From Bradyrhizobium diazoefficiens (GTDB lineage: Bacteria; Pseudomonadota; Alphaproteobacteria; Rhizobiales; Xanthobacteraceae), in NCBI RefSeq assembly GCF_016599855.1, contig NZ_CP067041.1:6602501-6666500 (forward strand): a stretch of 64,000 nucleotides of DNA, given 5' to 3'. The notes under the pieces are model-generated. The model was not told the origin of the DNA. It ran no database searches and saw only the letters and a list, made by a program, of their open reading frames with translations. The translations under genes were made by a program, and so were the position numbers. Below are positions 12,419-21,411 of this stretch, one piece after another (the stretch's first letter is position 1; each line of letters opens with the position of its first letter).

Positions 12419-13621
12419 CTAGTCGTCCTTGTTCGTGAGCCCGCGCGCCTTGCCGGCCGATTGCAGGAAGGCGCGGGAGATATCGAAGAATTCGGGGACG
12501 TCGAGCAGGAAGGCGTCGTGGCCGCGATCGGTCTCAATCTCGGCAAACGACACCCGTGCGCTCGAGGCGTTGAGCGCATGCACCAGCGCGCGCGACTCCG
12601 AGGTCGGGAACAGCCAGTCGCTTGTGAAGGAAACCACGCAGAAGCGCGTCTCGATTCCGGCGAACGCCTTCGCCAGCACGCCGCCATGGTCGCCGGCGAT
12701 ATCGAAATAATCCATCGCGCGGGTCAGATAGAGATAGGAGTTGGCGTCGAAGCGCTCGACAAAGGACGAGCCCTGATAGCGCAGATAGGACTCGACCTGG
12801 AAGTCTGCATCGAACGAGAAGGTCGGCAGCTCGCGGTCCTGCATGCGGCGGCCGAACTTGCGATGCAGCGCTGCGTCCGAAAGGTAAGTGATGTGCGCGG
12901 CCATGCGTGCGACCGCGAGGCCGCGATGCGGATGAATGCCATGATCGGCATAGCCGCCATTGTGCCAGTCGGGATCGGCCATCACGGCCTGGCGGCCAAG
13001 CTCGTGGAAGGCGATGTTCTGCGCCGAGTGCCGGGTCGAACAGGCGATCGCCAGCGCCGAATACACGCGCTTGGGGTAGGCCGCGGTCCATTGCAGCACC
13101 TGCATGCCGCCCATCGAGCCGCCGACCACGGCAAACAGCGTGTCGATGCCGAGCCGGTCGATCAGCATCGCCTGCGCGCGCACCATGTCGGGGATGGTGA
13201 TGACAGGGAAATCCAGCCCCCACACCTTGCCGGTCGCGGGATTGATCGAGGCCGGGCCGGTCGAACCCATGCAGCCGCCGATCACGTTGGAGCAGATGAT
13301 GAAATAGCGGCTGGGGTCGAGCGGGCGGCCGGGACCGACCAGCGTCTCCCACCAGCCCGGCTTGCCGGTGACGGGATGCACATTGGCGACGTGCTGATCT
13401 CCGGTCAGCGCATGGCAGATCAGGACGGCATTGGAGCGATCGGCGTTGAGCTCGCCATAGGTCTTGTAGGCGATCTGGAACGGGGTGAGATCGATGCCGC
13501 AATCGAGTCGCAACGGCTGGTCGGCGCCGAAATGCGCGACGGGTGAACTCGGATGGTCAACCTCGTGCGAGCGCTCATCGGCGCTGATCGCCGGGCTCAG
13601 AATCGATTTGACGCTACCCAT
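12419..13621 (-). CDS. metX: Homoserine O-acetyltransferase
   Basis: Cytoplasmic alpha/beta-hydrolase-fold acyltransferase of 400 residues that acylates L-homoserine (normally with acetyl-CoA) as the first committed step of methionine synthesis. The nucleophile is in GGSMGGMQ, and the Asp/His ends of the triad are in the LFPTSE and RGHDAFLLD regions. Length and motifs are typical of MetX. Whether it uses acetyl- or succinyl-CoA cannot be settled by eye. It is the first gene of metX-metW, with a leader of about 166 nt containing a SAM-II aptamer and a terminator. Confidence 0.95.
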   Translation of the reverse strand: MGSVKSILSPAISADERSHEVDHPSSPVAHFGADQPLRLDCGIDLTPFQIAYKTYGELNADRSNAVLICHALTGDQHVANVHPVTGKPGWWETLVGPGRPLDPSRYFIICSNVIGGCMGSTGPASINPATGKVWGLDFPVITIPDMVRAQAMLIDRLGIDTLFAVVGGSMGGMQVLQWTAAYPKRVYSALAIACSTRHSAQNIAFHELGRQAVMADPDWHNGGYADHGIHPHRGLAVARMAAHITYLSDAALHRKFGRRMQDRELPTFSFDADFQVESYLRYQGSSFVERFDANSYLYLTRAMDYFDIAGDHGGVLAKAFAGIETRFCVVSFTSDWLFPTSESRALVHALNASSARVSFAEIETDRGHDAFLLDVPEFFDISRAFLQSAGKARGLTNKDD

Positions 13622-13677
13622 CTGACCATTGACCTCGTTTGCGATCGGACTTGTGACCGCATTGACATCAGGCCATG

Positions 13678-13710
13678 AAAAACCCGGCCTGAACGATAGG
13701 TTCGGCCGGG
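13678..13710 (-). terminator. Riboswitch-controlled terminator of metX
   Basis: On the minus strand CCCGGCC-GAAC, a 5-nt loop, then GTTC-A-GGCCGGG forms a strong stem with one bulge, followed by TTTTT (complement of 13678-13682). Its 5' arm (13704-13710) is the same segment that pairs in the alternative antiterminator, so it is a regulated terminator. Confidence 0.85.
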
Positions 13711-13729
13711 ATCGAAAGCGTCCCCGGCC
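13704..13729 (-). promoter_or_regulatory. Antiterminator hairpin
   Basis: GGCCGGG (complement of 13723-13729), directly after the aptamer, can pair with CCCGGCC (complement of 13704-13710), a perfect 7-bp stem. That captures the 5' arm of the terminator, so the two hairpins exclude each other. Confidence 0.75.
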
Positions 13730-13784
13730 TGTTTAGCGAGTTTTTTAACGTGGCTGCAAGCCGGCCGGCTCAAATGACCACGGA
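13730..13784 (-). promoter_or_regulatory. SAM-II riboswitch aptamer
   Basis: The minus strand reads CCGTGGTCATTTGAGC..., then GCTTGCAGCCACG and TTAAAAAACTCGCTAAACAGG. The P1 arms CGTGG and CCACG, the TTGCAGCCACG block and the terminal GCTAAA element match the SAM-II (metA motif) consensus known upstream of methionine genes in alphaproteobacteria. The inferred transcription start lies only a few bases before it. Confidence 0.93.
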
Positions 13785-13793
13785 ACGGGCAAA

Positions 13794-13822
13794 AACCTAC
13801 TGGGTTGGGCGCTTTTCGTCAA
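13794..13822 (-). promoter_or_regulatory. metXW promoter
   Basis: -35 TTGACG (complement of 13817-13822) and -10 TAGGTT (complement of 13794-13799) with a 17-nt spacer. The predicted start near 13787 puts the aptamer at the very 5' end of the transcript. Confidence 0.75.
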
Positions 13823-13949
13823 GTCGCAGTCCGGATTAGCCAAAATAGTCTCTCGCCTGGCGCCCCAATGGGCCATCATTTCTCTTTGCTTTCGCCGCCC
13901 TGACTGCCTAATCAGGACATCGATCGCAGCCTCTCAACACCCGTCAGAT

Positions 13950-14798
13950 ATGTCCCAACGACCGCCCGCGCCACCATCGCTCCAGGAATTGCGCAAGGAG
14001 ATCGACGCGATCGACGAGGGCATGCATCGCTTGCTGATGCAGCGCGGCGACATCATCGATCGCCTGATCCAGGTGAAGCAGACCCAGGAGGTCGGCTCGG
14101 CGTTCCGCCCGGCGCGCGAAGCCTCCATGATGCGTGACATCGTGCAGCGCCATCGCGGCATCCTGCCGCTCGACACGGTCGAGAGCATCTGGCGCGTCAT
14201 CATCTCCACCTTCACCTATGTCCAGGCACCGTTCTCGGTGCATGCCGACGTCTCGGTGAGCGAGCCGGCGATGCGCGATTCCGTGCGCTTCCATTTCGGC
14301 TTCACGGTGCCTTACGTCGCGCATTTCAGCGCGCAGGCCGCGGTCGAAGCGGTGGCAAAATCCAAGGGCGACCTGGCGCTGGTGTCAGCGATCTCCAGCC
14401 GCACGCCGTGGTGGCTGGAGCTGGAAGCAGACGGCGCGCCGAAGATCATTGCGCGACTGCCGTTCGTCGAGCGTGCCGACCATCCGGCCGCTCTGCCCGT
14501 GTTCGCGGTATCCCGCGTTGCCGACAGCGCGGTGGTGACGGAGGTCGAGACCTTCAGCGTGCGCGTCTCCGGGTGGAACGCCGAGGTGGCGCGGGCGCTA
14601 TCGCCGCTCGCCGAAATCGTGGCGGTGCCCGATACCGCCTTCGACGGTGCGGCGCTGCTGGTCTCGGTCACCAGCGCGATCAGTATCGACAAAATCAGGG
14701 CTGCCCTGATCGAAGCGGGGGCCTCGGTGCGCTCCACGGCTCTCGTCGGCAGCCACGCAACGCGCTATACGGTGCCCCCAACCGGGTCGAAATCGTAA
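13950..14798 (+). CDS. Chorismate mutase (AroQ) with a C-terminal dehydratase-like domain
   Basis: A 282-residue protein. Residues about 10-95 are an AroQ-type helical chorismate mutase (LQELRKEIDAIDEGMHRLL), which turns chorismate into prephenate. The remaining 190 residues have the layout of a prephenate dehydratase-like periplasmic-binding fold plus an ACT-like end, but the usual Thr-Arg-Phe catalytic motif is not recognisable; ATRYTV near the C-terminus is the nearest string. I infer that only the mutase is active. It is the first gene of the chorismate mutase - hisC - tyrC cluster and divergent from metX. Confidence 0.85.
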   Translation: MSQRPPAPPSLQELRKEIDAIDEGMHRLLMQRGDIIDRLIQVKQTQEVGSAFRPAREASMMRDIVQRHRGILPLDTVESIWRVIISTFTYVQAPFSVHADVSVSEPAMRDSVRFHFGFTVPYVAHFSAQAAVEAVAKSKGDLALVSAISSRTPWWLELEADGAPKIIARLPFVERADHPAALPVFAVSRVADSAVVTEVETFSVRVSGWNAEVARALSPLAEIVAVPDTAFDGAALLVSVTSAISIDKIRAALIEAGASVRSTALVGSHATRYTVPPTGSKS

Positions 14799-14831
14799 GC
14801 GAACCGCCTAAAGCTACTTCCGGAGTTGAAG

Positions 14832-15926
14832 ATGTCCCGCCCCGTGCCGAATCCCGGCATTCTCGATATTGCGCCCTACACGCCCGGCAAGAGCCCGGTC
14901 GCGGAGCCGGGCCGCAAGGTGTTCAAGCTCTCGGCCAACGAGACGCCGTTCGGACCTTCGCCCAAGGCGATCGAGGCGTTCAAGGACGTGGCGGATCATC
15001 TGGAAGACTATCCGGAGGGCACCTCGCGCGTGCTGCGCGAGGCGATCGGCCGCTCTTTCGGGCTCGATCCCAACCGCATCATCTGCGGCGCCGGTTCGGA
15101 CGAGATCCTCAACCTGCTCGCCCACACCTATCTCAGCCATGGCGACGAGGCGATCTCGACCACGCACGGCTTCCTGGTTTACCCGATCGCCACCATGGCA
15201 GTCGGCGCCAAGAACGTGGTCGCGGCCGAGAAGAATCTCACCGCCGATGTCGATGCGATCCTGCAGGCGGTGACGCCGCGCACGAAGCTGGTCTGGCTCG
15301 CCAACCCCAACAACCCGACCGGCACCTATCTGCCGTTCGATGAGGTCAAGCGCCTGCGCGCCGGCCTGCCGTCGCACGTGCTGCTGGTGCTGGATGCCGC
15401 CTATTGCGATTACGTGTCGCGCAACGATTACGAGATGGGGATCGAGCTCGTCGCCACCACTGAGAACACGGTGGTGACGCACACCTTCTCCAAGATCCAC
15501 GGTCTTGCGGCGCTGCGCGTCGGCTGGATGTTCGGTCCTGAGCATATCATCGACGCCGTCAACCGCATTCGCGGCCCGTTCAACGTGTCGACGCCGGCGA
15601 TGTACGCCGCGGTCGCCGCGATCGAGGACACCGCGCACCAGGCGATGTCGAAGCAGTTCACCGAAACCTGGCGCAACTGGCTCACCGAGGAGATCGGTAA
15701 GCTCGGGCTCAAGGTGACACCGGGCGTCGCCAATTTCGTGCTGATCCACTTCCCGACGGAGGGCAAGACCGCGGACGCGGCCGACGCCTATCTCACCAGG
15801 CGCGGCCTGGTGCTGCGCGCGTTGAAGAACTATAGCCTGCAGCATGCGCTGCGCATGACCATCGGCACCGAGGAGGCTAACCGCCTCGTCGTCGAGGCGC
15901 TGCGCGATTTCATGGCCGGCAAATGA
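14832..15926 (+). CDS. hisC: Histidinol-phosphate / aromatic aminotransferase
   Basis: PLP-dependent class I/II aminotransferase of 364 residues. The HisC-type features are [13 protein letters not shown] at the N-terminus, [15 protein letters not shown] and the PLP lysine in [16 protein letters not shown]. Members act on histidinol phosphate and often on phenylalanine or tyrosine too. Its place between chorismate mutase and prephenate dehydrogenase suggests a role in aromatic synthesis. Start ATG 14832 follows CCGGAG by 6 nt. The stop overlaps the tyrC start by 4 nt, so they are translationally coupled. Confidence 0.93.
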   Translation: MSRPVPNPGILDIAPYTPGKSPVAEPGRKVFKLSANETPFGPSPKAIEAFKDVADHLEDYPEGTSRVLREAIGRSFGLDPNRIICGAGSDEILNLLAHTYLSHGDEAISTTHGFLVYPIATMAVGAKNVVAAEKNLTADVDAILQAVTPRTKLVWLANPNNPTGTYLPFDEVKRLRAGLPSHVLLVLDAAYCDYVSRNDYEMGIELVATTENTVVTHTFSKIHGLAALRVGWMFGPEHIIDAVNRIRGPFNVSTPAMYAAVAAIEDTAHQAMSKQFTETWRNWLTEEIGKLGLKVTPGVANFVLIHFPTEGKTADAADAYLTRRGLVLRALKNYSLQHALRMTIGTEEANRLVVEALRDFMAGK

Positions 15927-16858
15927 GCGTGGATCCGCACTTCCGGCGCGTCGCGCTGATCGGCTTTGGCCTGATTGGCGGCTCGATCGCGCGCGCTGCG
16001 AAGCTCCAGGGGCTGGCTTCTGAGATCGTCACCACGGCGCGCTCGGAGAAGACGCGCGCGCGGGTGCTCGAGCTCGGCATCGTCGACCGGGTCGTCGCGA
16101 CCAATGCGGAAGCCGTGAAGGATGCCGATCTCGTCATCCTCTGCATTCCCGTCGGCGCCTGCGGGCCGGTCGCGCAGGAGATCGCGCCGCATCTCAAGCC
16201 CGGCGCCGTGATCTCCGACGTCGGCTCGGTCAAGGGCGCCGTGGTCAAGGACATGGCACCGCATCTGCCGAAGACCGTTAATTTCGTGCCGGCGCATCCC
16301 GTCGCGGGTACCGAGCATTCGGGGCCGGATTCCGGCTTCGCCGAGCTCTTCATCAATCGCTGGTGCATTTTGACACCGCCGGAAGGCACCGACACTGATG
16401 CCACCGCGCATCTGCGTGCGTTCTGGGCGGCGATGGGCGCCAAGGTCGAGGTGATGACGCCGGATCATCATGATCTCGTGCTCGCCATCACCAGTCATCT
16501 GCCGCATCTGATCGCCTACACCATCGTCGGCACCGCCGACGAGCTGGCGCAGGTGACGGAGTCGGAGGTCATCAAATTCTCCGCCGGTGGTTTCCGCGAC
16601 TTCACCCGCATCGCGGCCTCCGACCCGACGATGTGGCGCGACGTCTTCCTCGCCAACAAGGACGCCGTGCTGGAGATGCTCGGCACCTTCACCGAGGATC
16701 TCGCAAAGCTCACCCGCGCCATCCGTCGCGGCGACGGCGAGGCGCTGTTCGATCACTTCACCCGGACCCGCGCCATCCGCCGCGGCATTGTCGAGATCGG
16801 CCAGGATTCCGCTGCGCCCGACTTCGGCCGACCGCATGCGGCGCTGAAGAAGCCGTAG
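15923..16858 (+). CDS. tyrC: Prephenate/arogenate dehydrogenase
   Basis: NAD(P)-dependent dehydrogenase of 311 residues that oxidatively decarboxylates prephenate or arogenate toward tyrosine. The Rossmann fingerprint [15 protein letters not shown] lies at residues 9-23. The catalytic histidine is in [12 protein letters not shown]. There is no fused chorismate mutase, which is supplied by the first gene of the cluster. The start overlaps the hisC stop (ATGA). A palindromic element follows the gene. Confidence 0.92.
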   Translation: MSVDPHFRRVALIGFGLIGGSIARAAKLQGLASEIVTTARSEKTRARVLELGIVDRVVATNAEAVKDADLVILCIPVGACGPVAQEIAPHLKPGAVISDVGSVKGAVVKDMAPHLPKTVNFVPAHPVAGTEHSGPDSGFAELFINRWCILTPPEGTDTDATAHLRAFWAAMGAKVEVMTPDHHDLVLAITSHLPHLIAYTIVGTADELAQVTESEVIKFSAGGFRDFTRIAASDPTMWRDVFLANKDAVLEMLGTFTEDLAKLTRAIRRGDGEALFDHFTRTRAIRRGIVEIGQDSAAPDFGRPHAALKKP

Positions 16859-16876
16859 AGGTGCCTCCTCATTTCC

Positions 16877-16969
16877 CGTCATTCCGGGGCGACGCGCAGC
16901 GTCGAACCCGGAATCCCGAGATTGTGGCGCGAGATTCCGGGTTCACGCTTCGCGTGCCCCGGAATGACG
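16877..16969. repeat. Intergenic palindrome, family B
   Basis: CGTCATTCCGGGGC at the left is mirrored by GCCCCGGAATGACG at the right. Inner arms GAACCCGGAATC and GATTCCGGGTTC give a second, nested hairpin. It shares this plan with 39062-39145. It lies between the convergent tyrC and DUF2125 genes. Confidence 0.85.
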
Positions 16970-16978
16970 ACAAATCAA

Positions 16979-18163
16979 TCAATACAGCGGCGGAATCTGG
17001 CCGACCTTGACCGGACCGAGCAGCACGGCGCCGTCGACGAATTTCAGCGGGAAGCTGCGCGCCTTCTTGCCCTCGAGCGTGCTCTCGGTGCCGATCGAGT
17101 TGATGCCGGCGGCAACGCCGGCATTGGCGTTCTGCTTGATGACCTTGCCGAGGCCGGGAACGGCGCGGTCGAGTGCGCCGAAGAGATTGTTGAGGTCCTG
17201 CGACTTCACGCCGGGCGCAACGCGATCGAGCGTTGCCTGCGGCACGCCCTCTTCCAGCATCTTCTCGATGCCGAGAGCCGGAATGACGCGTTCGAGGCCG
17301 GTCACCGTCATCTGCAATTCGCCGTCCAGTCGGCCATTGGCCGAGAGGCCCAGCGTGCCGGCCGCGACCGCGATCATCTCGCCCTGCTGGATCCGCGACT
17401 GCACGATCTCGATATGGCCGCCGGCGGCCCGGATCTCGCGGAAGCGCTGCGGCCAAGGTTTTGGGGTGAGATCGGAGAGCCCCGTGATCTTCGCGCGCGT
17501 GTCGGCTTCGAACGGCTCGGCGAGCAGCGGGTGCACGCCCTGAATGCTGCCCTGCGAGACCTGGAGCACGGTCTCGATCACGGGATGATCGGATGACGAT
17601 CCATCGGCGAGACGCCCGTGCAGCTCGATCTGCTTGGCGCGCGCGAGCGGCACCGGCACGCTGCCGTCCATCCTGACGATGCTGGGATCGTCGAACACGA
17701 TGGAGGCGCGTTCAGGCACGGCCGGCAGACCGATGACGCTGCTGCGGCCTTTGCTCCAGTTCACCACGAAGCTGCTTTGCGTCACGCCATCGGTCAGCGT
17801 TGCCGGCGCGGAAAACTCGGCGATGACGTGCTTGGGATCGTAGACCTGGGCCACGACCAGAATGTTGTCGAGCTTGGCCGTGAACGGCGTCTTGCTCGCA
17901 TTCTGCGAGACCAGCGCAACGCTGGCGCCCGAGCACTGGACCTCGAAGCGGAACGGGAAGCCCGCGATCGAGCGCTTGGCGCAGTCGTAGATGCGGCCCG
18001 ATTTGGCCTCCTGCGCGCGCCAGGCATCGGCCGCGACCTGGGCCTGCGAGGCCGCATAGAACCAGAAGCCGCTCCAGGCGACAGCGAGGATCAGGAGGAG
18101 GACGGGAGCGATGAAGAGCCCCCAACGGGAGCGCCGGCCTGCGGCAACGGTCATATCGGACAT
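16979..18163 (-). CDS. DUF2125 domain protein
   Basis: A 394-residue envelope protein with one N-terminal membrane segment (about residues 15-38), followed by a Cys-containing segment (YDCAKRSIAGFPFRFEVQCS) and a long beta-rich region typical of DUF2125. Function is unknown. The signal anchor puts the bulk in the periplasm. It is divergent from the ChaC gene, and no operon partners are evident. Confidence 0.88.
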   Translation of the reverse strand: MSDMTVAAGRRSRWGLFIAPVLLLILAVAWSGFWFYAASQAQVAADAWRAQEAKSGRIYDCAKRSIAGFPFRFEVQCSGASVALVSQNASKTPFTAKLDNILVVAQVYDPKHVIAEFSAPATLTDGVTQSSFVVNWSKGRSSVIGLPAVPERASIVFDDPSIVRMDGSVPVPLARAKQIELHGRLADGSSSDHPVIETVLQVSQGSIQGVHPLLAEPFEADTRAKITGLSDLTPKPWPQRFREIRAAGGHIEIVQSRIQQGEMIAVAAGTLGLSANGRLDGELQMTVTGLERVIPALGIEKMLEEGVPQATLDRVAPGVKSQDLNNLFGALDRAVPGLGKVIKQNANAGVAAGINSIGTESTLEGKKARSFPLKFVDGAVLLGPVKVGQIPPLY

Positions 18164-18273
18164 GCGGCGACCCTTTGGCCCCAGATTTTGTCAAATGTAA
18201 GCGAGGTCGGCCTGCGACGAAAGGCGGAGAATTCGCTTCGCTTGAAGGCCCGGTTCTGGTAGCCGTGCCCGAA

Positions 18274-18885
18274 ATGTCGGAAATCACCCTCCCCTCCGTC
18301 ACCACTGCCAAGGGCGACCTCTGGGTGTTCGGCTACGGCTCCTTGATGTGGCGGCCGGACTTCGCATTCGAGGAGCGCGTCCCGGCGCGGCTGGTCGGCG
18401 AGCATCGCGCACTCTGCGTCTATTCTTTCGTGCATCGCGGCACGCCGGAGCAGCCGGGCCTGGTGCTGGGGCTTGATCGCGGCGGCGCCTGCCGCGGCAT
18501 CGCCTTCCGCATCGCTGAAAAGAATCGCGCTGAGGTGGTCGCCTATTTGCGGGCGCGCGAGCAGGTGACGTCGGTCTATCGCGAGGTGATGCGCTCGGTG
18601 TGGCTGGAGAACGACGCGCGCCAGCGCGTCTCCGCGCTCGCCTATGTCGTCGACCGCGGTCACGTGCAATATGCCGGCCGGCTGTCGCTCGCCGACCAGC
18701 ACCGCCATGTCGTCCAGGGCCACGGCCAGTCCGGCACCAACCGCGACTATGTCACGGCGACCGTCAAGGCGATCGAGGCCGAAGGCTTTCGCGACGCGCA
18801 ATTGCATCAGCTCGCGATGATGTTGCATGGCGATGCGCATTCGCTGCACGCTCCTGCTCCCGACGAAAACAGGGACAGCCGCTAG
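18274..18885 (+). CDS. Gamma-glutamylcyclotransferase (ChaC-like)
   Basis: A 203-residue cytosolic enzyme of the ChaC/GGCT fold. The substrate loop VFGYGSLMW is near residues 17-25 and a LDRGG loop follows. The family cleaves gamma-glutamyl bonds, typically in glutathione, giving 5-oxoproline. The start is set at ATG 18274 (MSEITLPS); the frame extends upstream to a TTG, but that extension is not conserved-looking. Its stop overlaps the end of the convergent plsC gene. Confidence 0.88.
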   Translation: MSEITLPSVTTAKGDLWVFGYGSLMWRPDFAFEERVPARLVGEHRALCVYSFVHRGTPEQPGLVLGLDRGGACRGIAFRIAEKNRAEVVAYLRAREQVTSVYREVMRSVWLENDARQRVSALAYVVDRGHVQYAGRLSLADQHRHVVQGHGQSGTNRDYVTATVKAIEAEGFRDAQLHQLAMMLHGDAHSLHAPAPDENRDSR

Positions 18886-19658
18886 CGCTCCGACGGAGCA
18901 TAGCTCGGCGCAGCACCGATCAACTGCTCCTGCTCTTTCCGTCCGGCTTCGACGAGGCGGCCGGTCGCGTCCTCGATCGCAGTCTGCACGCGCTTGAGAA
19001 ACTCATCCTTGAGCAGGCCGGGCGGCAGCGGATCGAGGAACTCTACCACCAGCGTACCGGGATAGCGCATGAAGGTGCGGCGCGGCCAGAACAGGCCGGA
19101 ATTGAGTGCAATCGGCAGGCACTGCACGCCGCAGGACGAATAGATCTGCGCAAAACCGGTCTTGTAGTCCGGCGGCGCCCCGGGCGCGCGGCGCGTGCCT
19201 TCAGGAAAGATGACGAGCTGGCCGCCGCCGCGCACCGCCTCGCGCGCGCGCCGCGTCATGTCCAGCAGCGCCTTCACGCCGGCCTTGCGGTCGATGGCGA
19301 TCATCCCGGTCTTGACCAGGAACTGACCGAACACCGGAATCTGCATGAGCTGACGCTTGAGGATGAAGATCGGGTGCTCGAAGAAACCCGGCAGCACGAA
19401 CGTCTCCCAGAACGACTGGTGCTTTGCGGCGATCACCAATGGTCCCCTCGGGATCTTCTCGGTACCGCGGAATTCCACCTTGATGTTGCAGACCACCCGC
19501 ATCAGCACCAGCGTCGCCTTTGCCCACCATTTCGCCACCGTCAGCATGGCGCGCGGCGGCAATGCGAAGGTCGGCAGCGCCACGATTGCGAGGCACACCA
19601 GCACGGCATAGAACAGCACGTTGAACAGCAGCGAGCGCAGGAAAATCAGGAACATCAA
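18882..19658 (-). CDS. plsC: 1-acyl-sn-glycerol-3-phosphate acyltransferase
   Basis: Membrane-bound LPLAT-family acyltransferase of 258 residues that makes phosphatidic acid. An N-terminal membrane helix is followed by motif I AKHQSFWETF, the FPEGTR motif III and a later LPIALNSG. The usual H-X4-D catalytic motif reads His-X4-Glu here. It is the last gene of ftsE-ftsX-ydcF-plsC and overlaps ydcF by 4 nt. Its 3' end overlaps the convergent ChaC gene by 4 nt. Confidence 0.92.
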   Translation of the reverse strand: MMFLIFLRSLLFNVLFYAVLVCLAIVALPTFALPPRAMLTVAKWWAKATLVLMRVVCNIKVEFRGTEKIPRGPLVIAAKHQSFWETFVLPGFFEHPIFILKRQLMQIPVFGQFLVKTGMIAIDRKAGVKALLDMTRRAREAVRGGGQLVIFPEGTRRAPGAPPDYKTGFAQIYSSCGVQCLPIALNSGLFWPRRTFMRYPGTLVVEFLDPLPPGLLKDEFLKRVQTAIEDATGRLVEAGRKEQEQLIGAAPSYAPSER

Positions 19659-20371
19659 AAATCCGATCGATTGACCTGTGCGGTAGCGGGCCGCTTCGGT
19701 TGCAGGCCCGCAGGCTGCTCCGACACTTCGGGAGAAAGGTCAATCCCGAAATCCTCCAGCCGCACCCTGAGCTCGGCCGCGATGTACTTGACATATTCGG
19801 ACAACAGCAGCCGCAGCGTCGAGGCCGACGTCCACCACGGCTCCTCGCGCCATTTGTCGCCGACCACCGCGAACGGGATCAGCGCGGTCTCCGGCATCGC
19901 ATGCGAGAATTCCGCTAGTGCACGCGGCATGTGGTAGTTCGAGGTGACCACGATCAGCGATTTGAAGCCGCGGCCCTCGGCCCAGCGCCGCGCCTCCGCC
20001 GCGTTGCCGCGCGTCGTGAGCGCGGTGCGGTCGAGATCGACGCAGCAGGTCATGAAAGGCTGTTTCTCCGGCAGAGTCCGGGAGATGTCGTTCGCTGTCG
20101 AGGTCGGGTGCACGCCCGAGATCAGCAGCCGCCTGCCGTAGCCGGCCGCCAGCAGCTCCATCGCATCCGGCACTCGCGACGAGCCGCCGGTCAACACCAC
20201 GATGCCGTCAGCCTTGCGGTCCGGCGCGATCTCGGCGCCGCGCAATTGCGACAGGAACGCGACGAAGCCTGCTGCCGCGCCGACAAAGGCAAACGCGATC
20301 GTCGACACGACGGTCGCGCGCAACCAGCCGCGCGGCAGTTTCGGCAATCGATCGTCGGTCGGCGCGGTCAT
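19655..20371 (-). CDS. YdcF/SanA family membrane protein (DUF218)
   Basis: A 238-residue protein with an N-terminal membrane segment (about 20-42) and a DUF218 Rossmann-like domain showing GIVVLTGGSSRVPDAMELL and VTSNYHMPRA. Relatives (SanA, ElyC, YdcF) sit at the membrane and affect envelope or lipid-carrier metabolism. It lies 71 nt after ftsX and overlaps plsC, which supports a link to envelope assembly. Confidence 0.88.
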   Translation of the reverse strand: MTAPTDDRLPKLPRGWLRATVVSTIAFAFVGAAAGFVAFLSQLRGAEIAPDRKADGIVVLTGGSSRVPDAMELLAAGYGRRLLISGVHPTSTANDISRTLPEKQPFMTCCVDLDRTALTTRGNAAEARRWAEGRGFKSLIVVTSNYHMPRALAEFSHAMPETALIPFAVVGDKWREEPWWTSASTLRLLLSEYVKYIAAELRVRLEDFGIDLSPEVSEQPAGLQPKRPATAQVNRSDF

Positions 20372-20442
20372 ATGATGTCGGTGATCCCTTCCCCGATTAT
20401 TTTAGAACGTTTTTAGGCGAAGTGGAGTCCGGTTTGTCGGGC

Positions 20443-21411
20443 TCAATCCACGTCATTCAGCGTCGCGAATAGGGTCTGGCACGAGGCCACTGCTGTGATC
20501 GCGCCGATCAGGACGGCCTGCACCGCGAGCACGACATAGCCGGACGGCCGCAGCGAGAAGGTGCCGAGCAAGGCTGCGAACTGGTCGCCGACCGGCGTGC
20601 CGGAGAACCATCCGGCGATCGACTCGGAGAAGCCGAACAGCAGCATGGCGACACCGCCACCGATGACGCCACCTTCGAGGCCGAGCCTGAGGAAGTGCCG
20701 CAGGAAGTGATTGGCGATGTAGCGGTCGCCGGCGCCGACGAAATGCAGGACCTCGACGATCGGGCGGTTCGCCGCCATTGCGCCGCGGGTTGCGAACGAC
20801 ACCGAGATGATGGTCGCAACGATGACGAGCGCGAGGATGCCAATGCCGGCAAGCACGGTCGCGTTGGTCATAGAGCGCATCCGTTCGATCCAGGCGCGAT
20901 GATCGTCGACGCTGGCGCTTGGCGCCACCTGTGTCACGCGGGCGCGCAAGGCGCCGAGATCGAGCACCGTGCCCGGTTGAACGCGCGCGATGATCATGCG
21001 CGGCACCGGCAGATCGTCCATCGACAGGCCGGTGCCGAGCCAGGGCTCGAGCAGCTTGCCGCTTTCCTCCTTGGTGAACGGCTTGACCTCGACGATTCCG
21101 GCCTGCGCGCGTATCGCCTCGGTGACGGCAGCCGTGTCGCGCTCGATGTCGCGCCCGGATTGAGGTCGGACCTGGATGGTGATCTCGCTCGCGACATCCG
21201 ACTGCCATTCCGCGGCCGAGGCGCTGACCAGCAGAACCGTGCCGGTCGTCATCGAGGCAAGGAACGTCATGATGGCGACGACGGCGACGAGGGCGCGACC
21301 GTGGATCGAGGCGCGCGGCACGATCGGCGACATGTTGCGCGCCCTGGCCGGAAGCTGCGGACGCTCCTGTCCGAGATCGACCAATACGCCGCGCTCGTCG
21401 GTCCTACTCAT
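20443..21411 (-). CDS. ftsX: Cell division protein FtsX
   Basis: Permease-like partner of FtsE, 322 residues, with one membrane helix after a cytoplasmic tail (about 38-60), a periplasmic loop with QPSGRDIERD-like sequence, and three C-terminal helices. FtsEX relays cytokinetic state to periplasmic murein hydrolases or their activators. The start overlaps the ftsE stop by 8 nt. The soluble N-terminal tail is long (about 35 residues). Confidence 0.93.
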   Translation of the reverse strand: MSRTDERGVLVDLGQERPQLPARARNMSPIVPRASIHGRALVAVVAIMTFLASMTTGTVLLVSASAAEWQSDVASEITIQVRPQSGRDIERDTAAVTEAIRAQAGIVEVKPFTKEESGKLLEPWLGTGLSMDDLPVPRMIIARVQPGTVLDLGALRARVTQVAPSASVDDHRAWIERMRSMTNATVLAGIGILALVIVATIISVSFATRGAMAANRPIVEVLHFVGAGDRYIANHFLRHFLRLGLEGGVIGGGVAMLLFGFSESIAGWFSGTPVGDQFAALLGTFSLRPSGYVVLAVQAVLIGAITAVASCQTLFATLNDVD

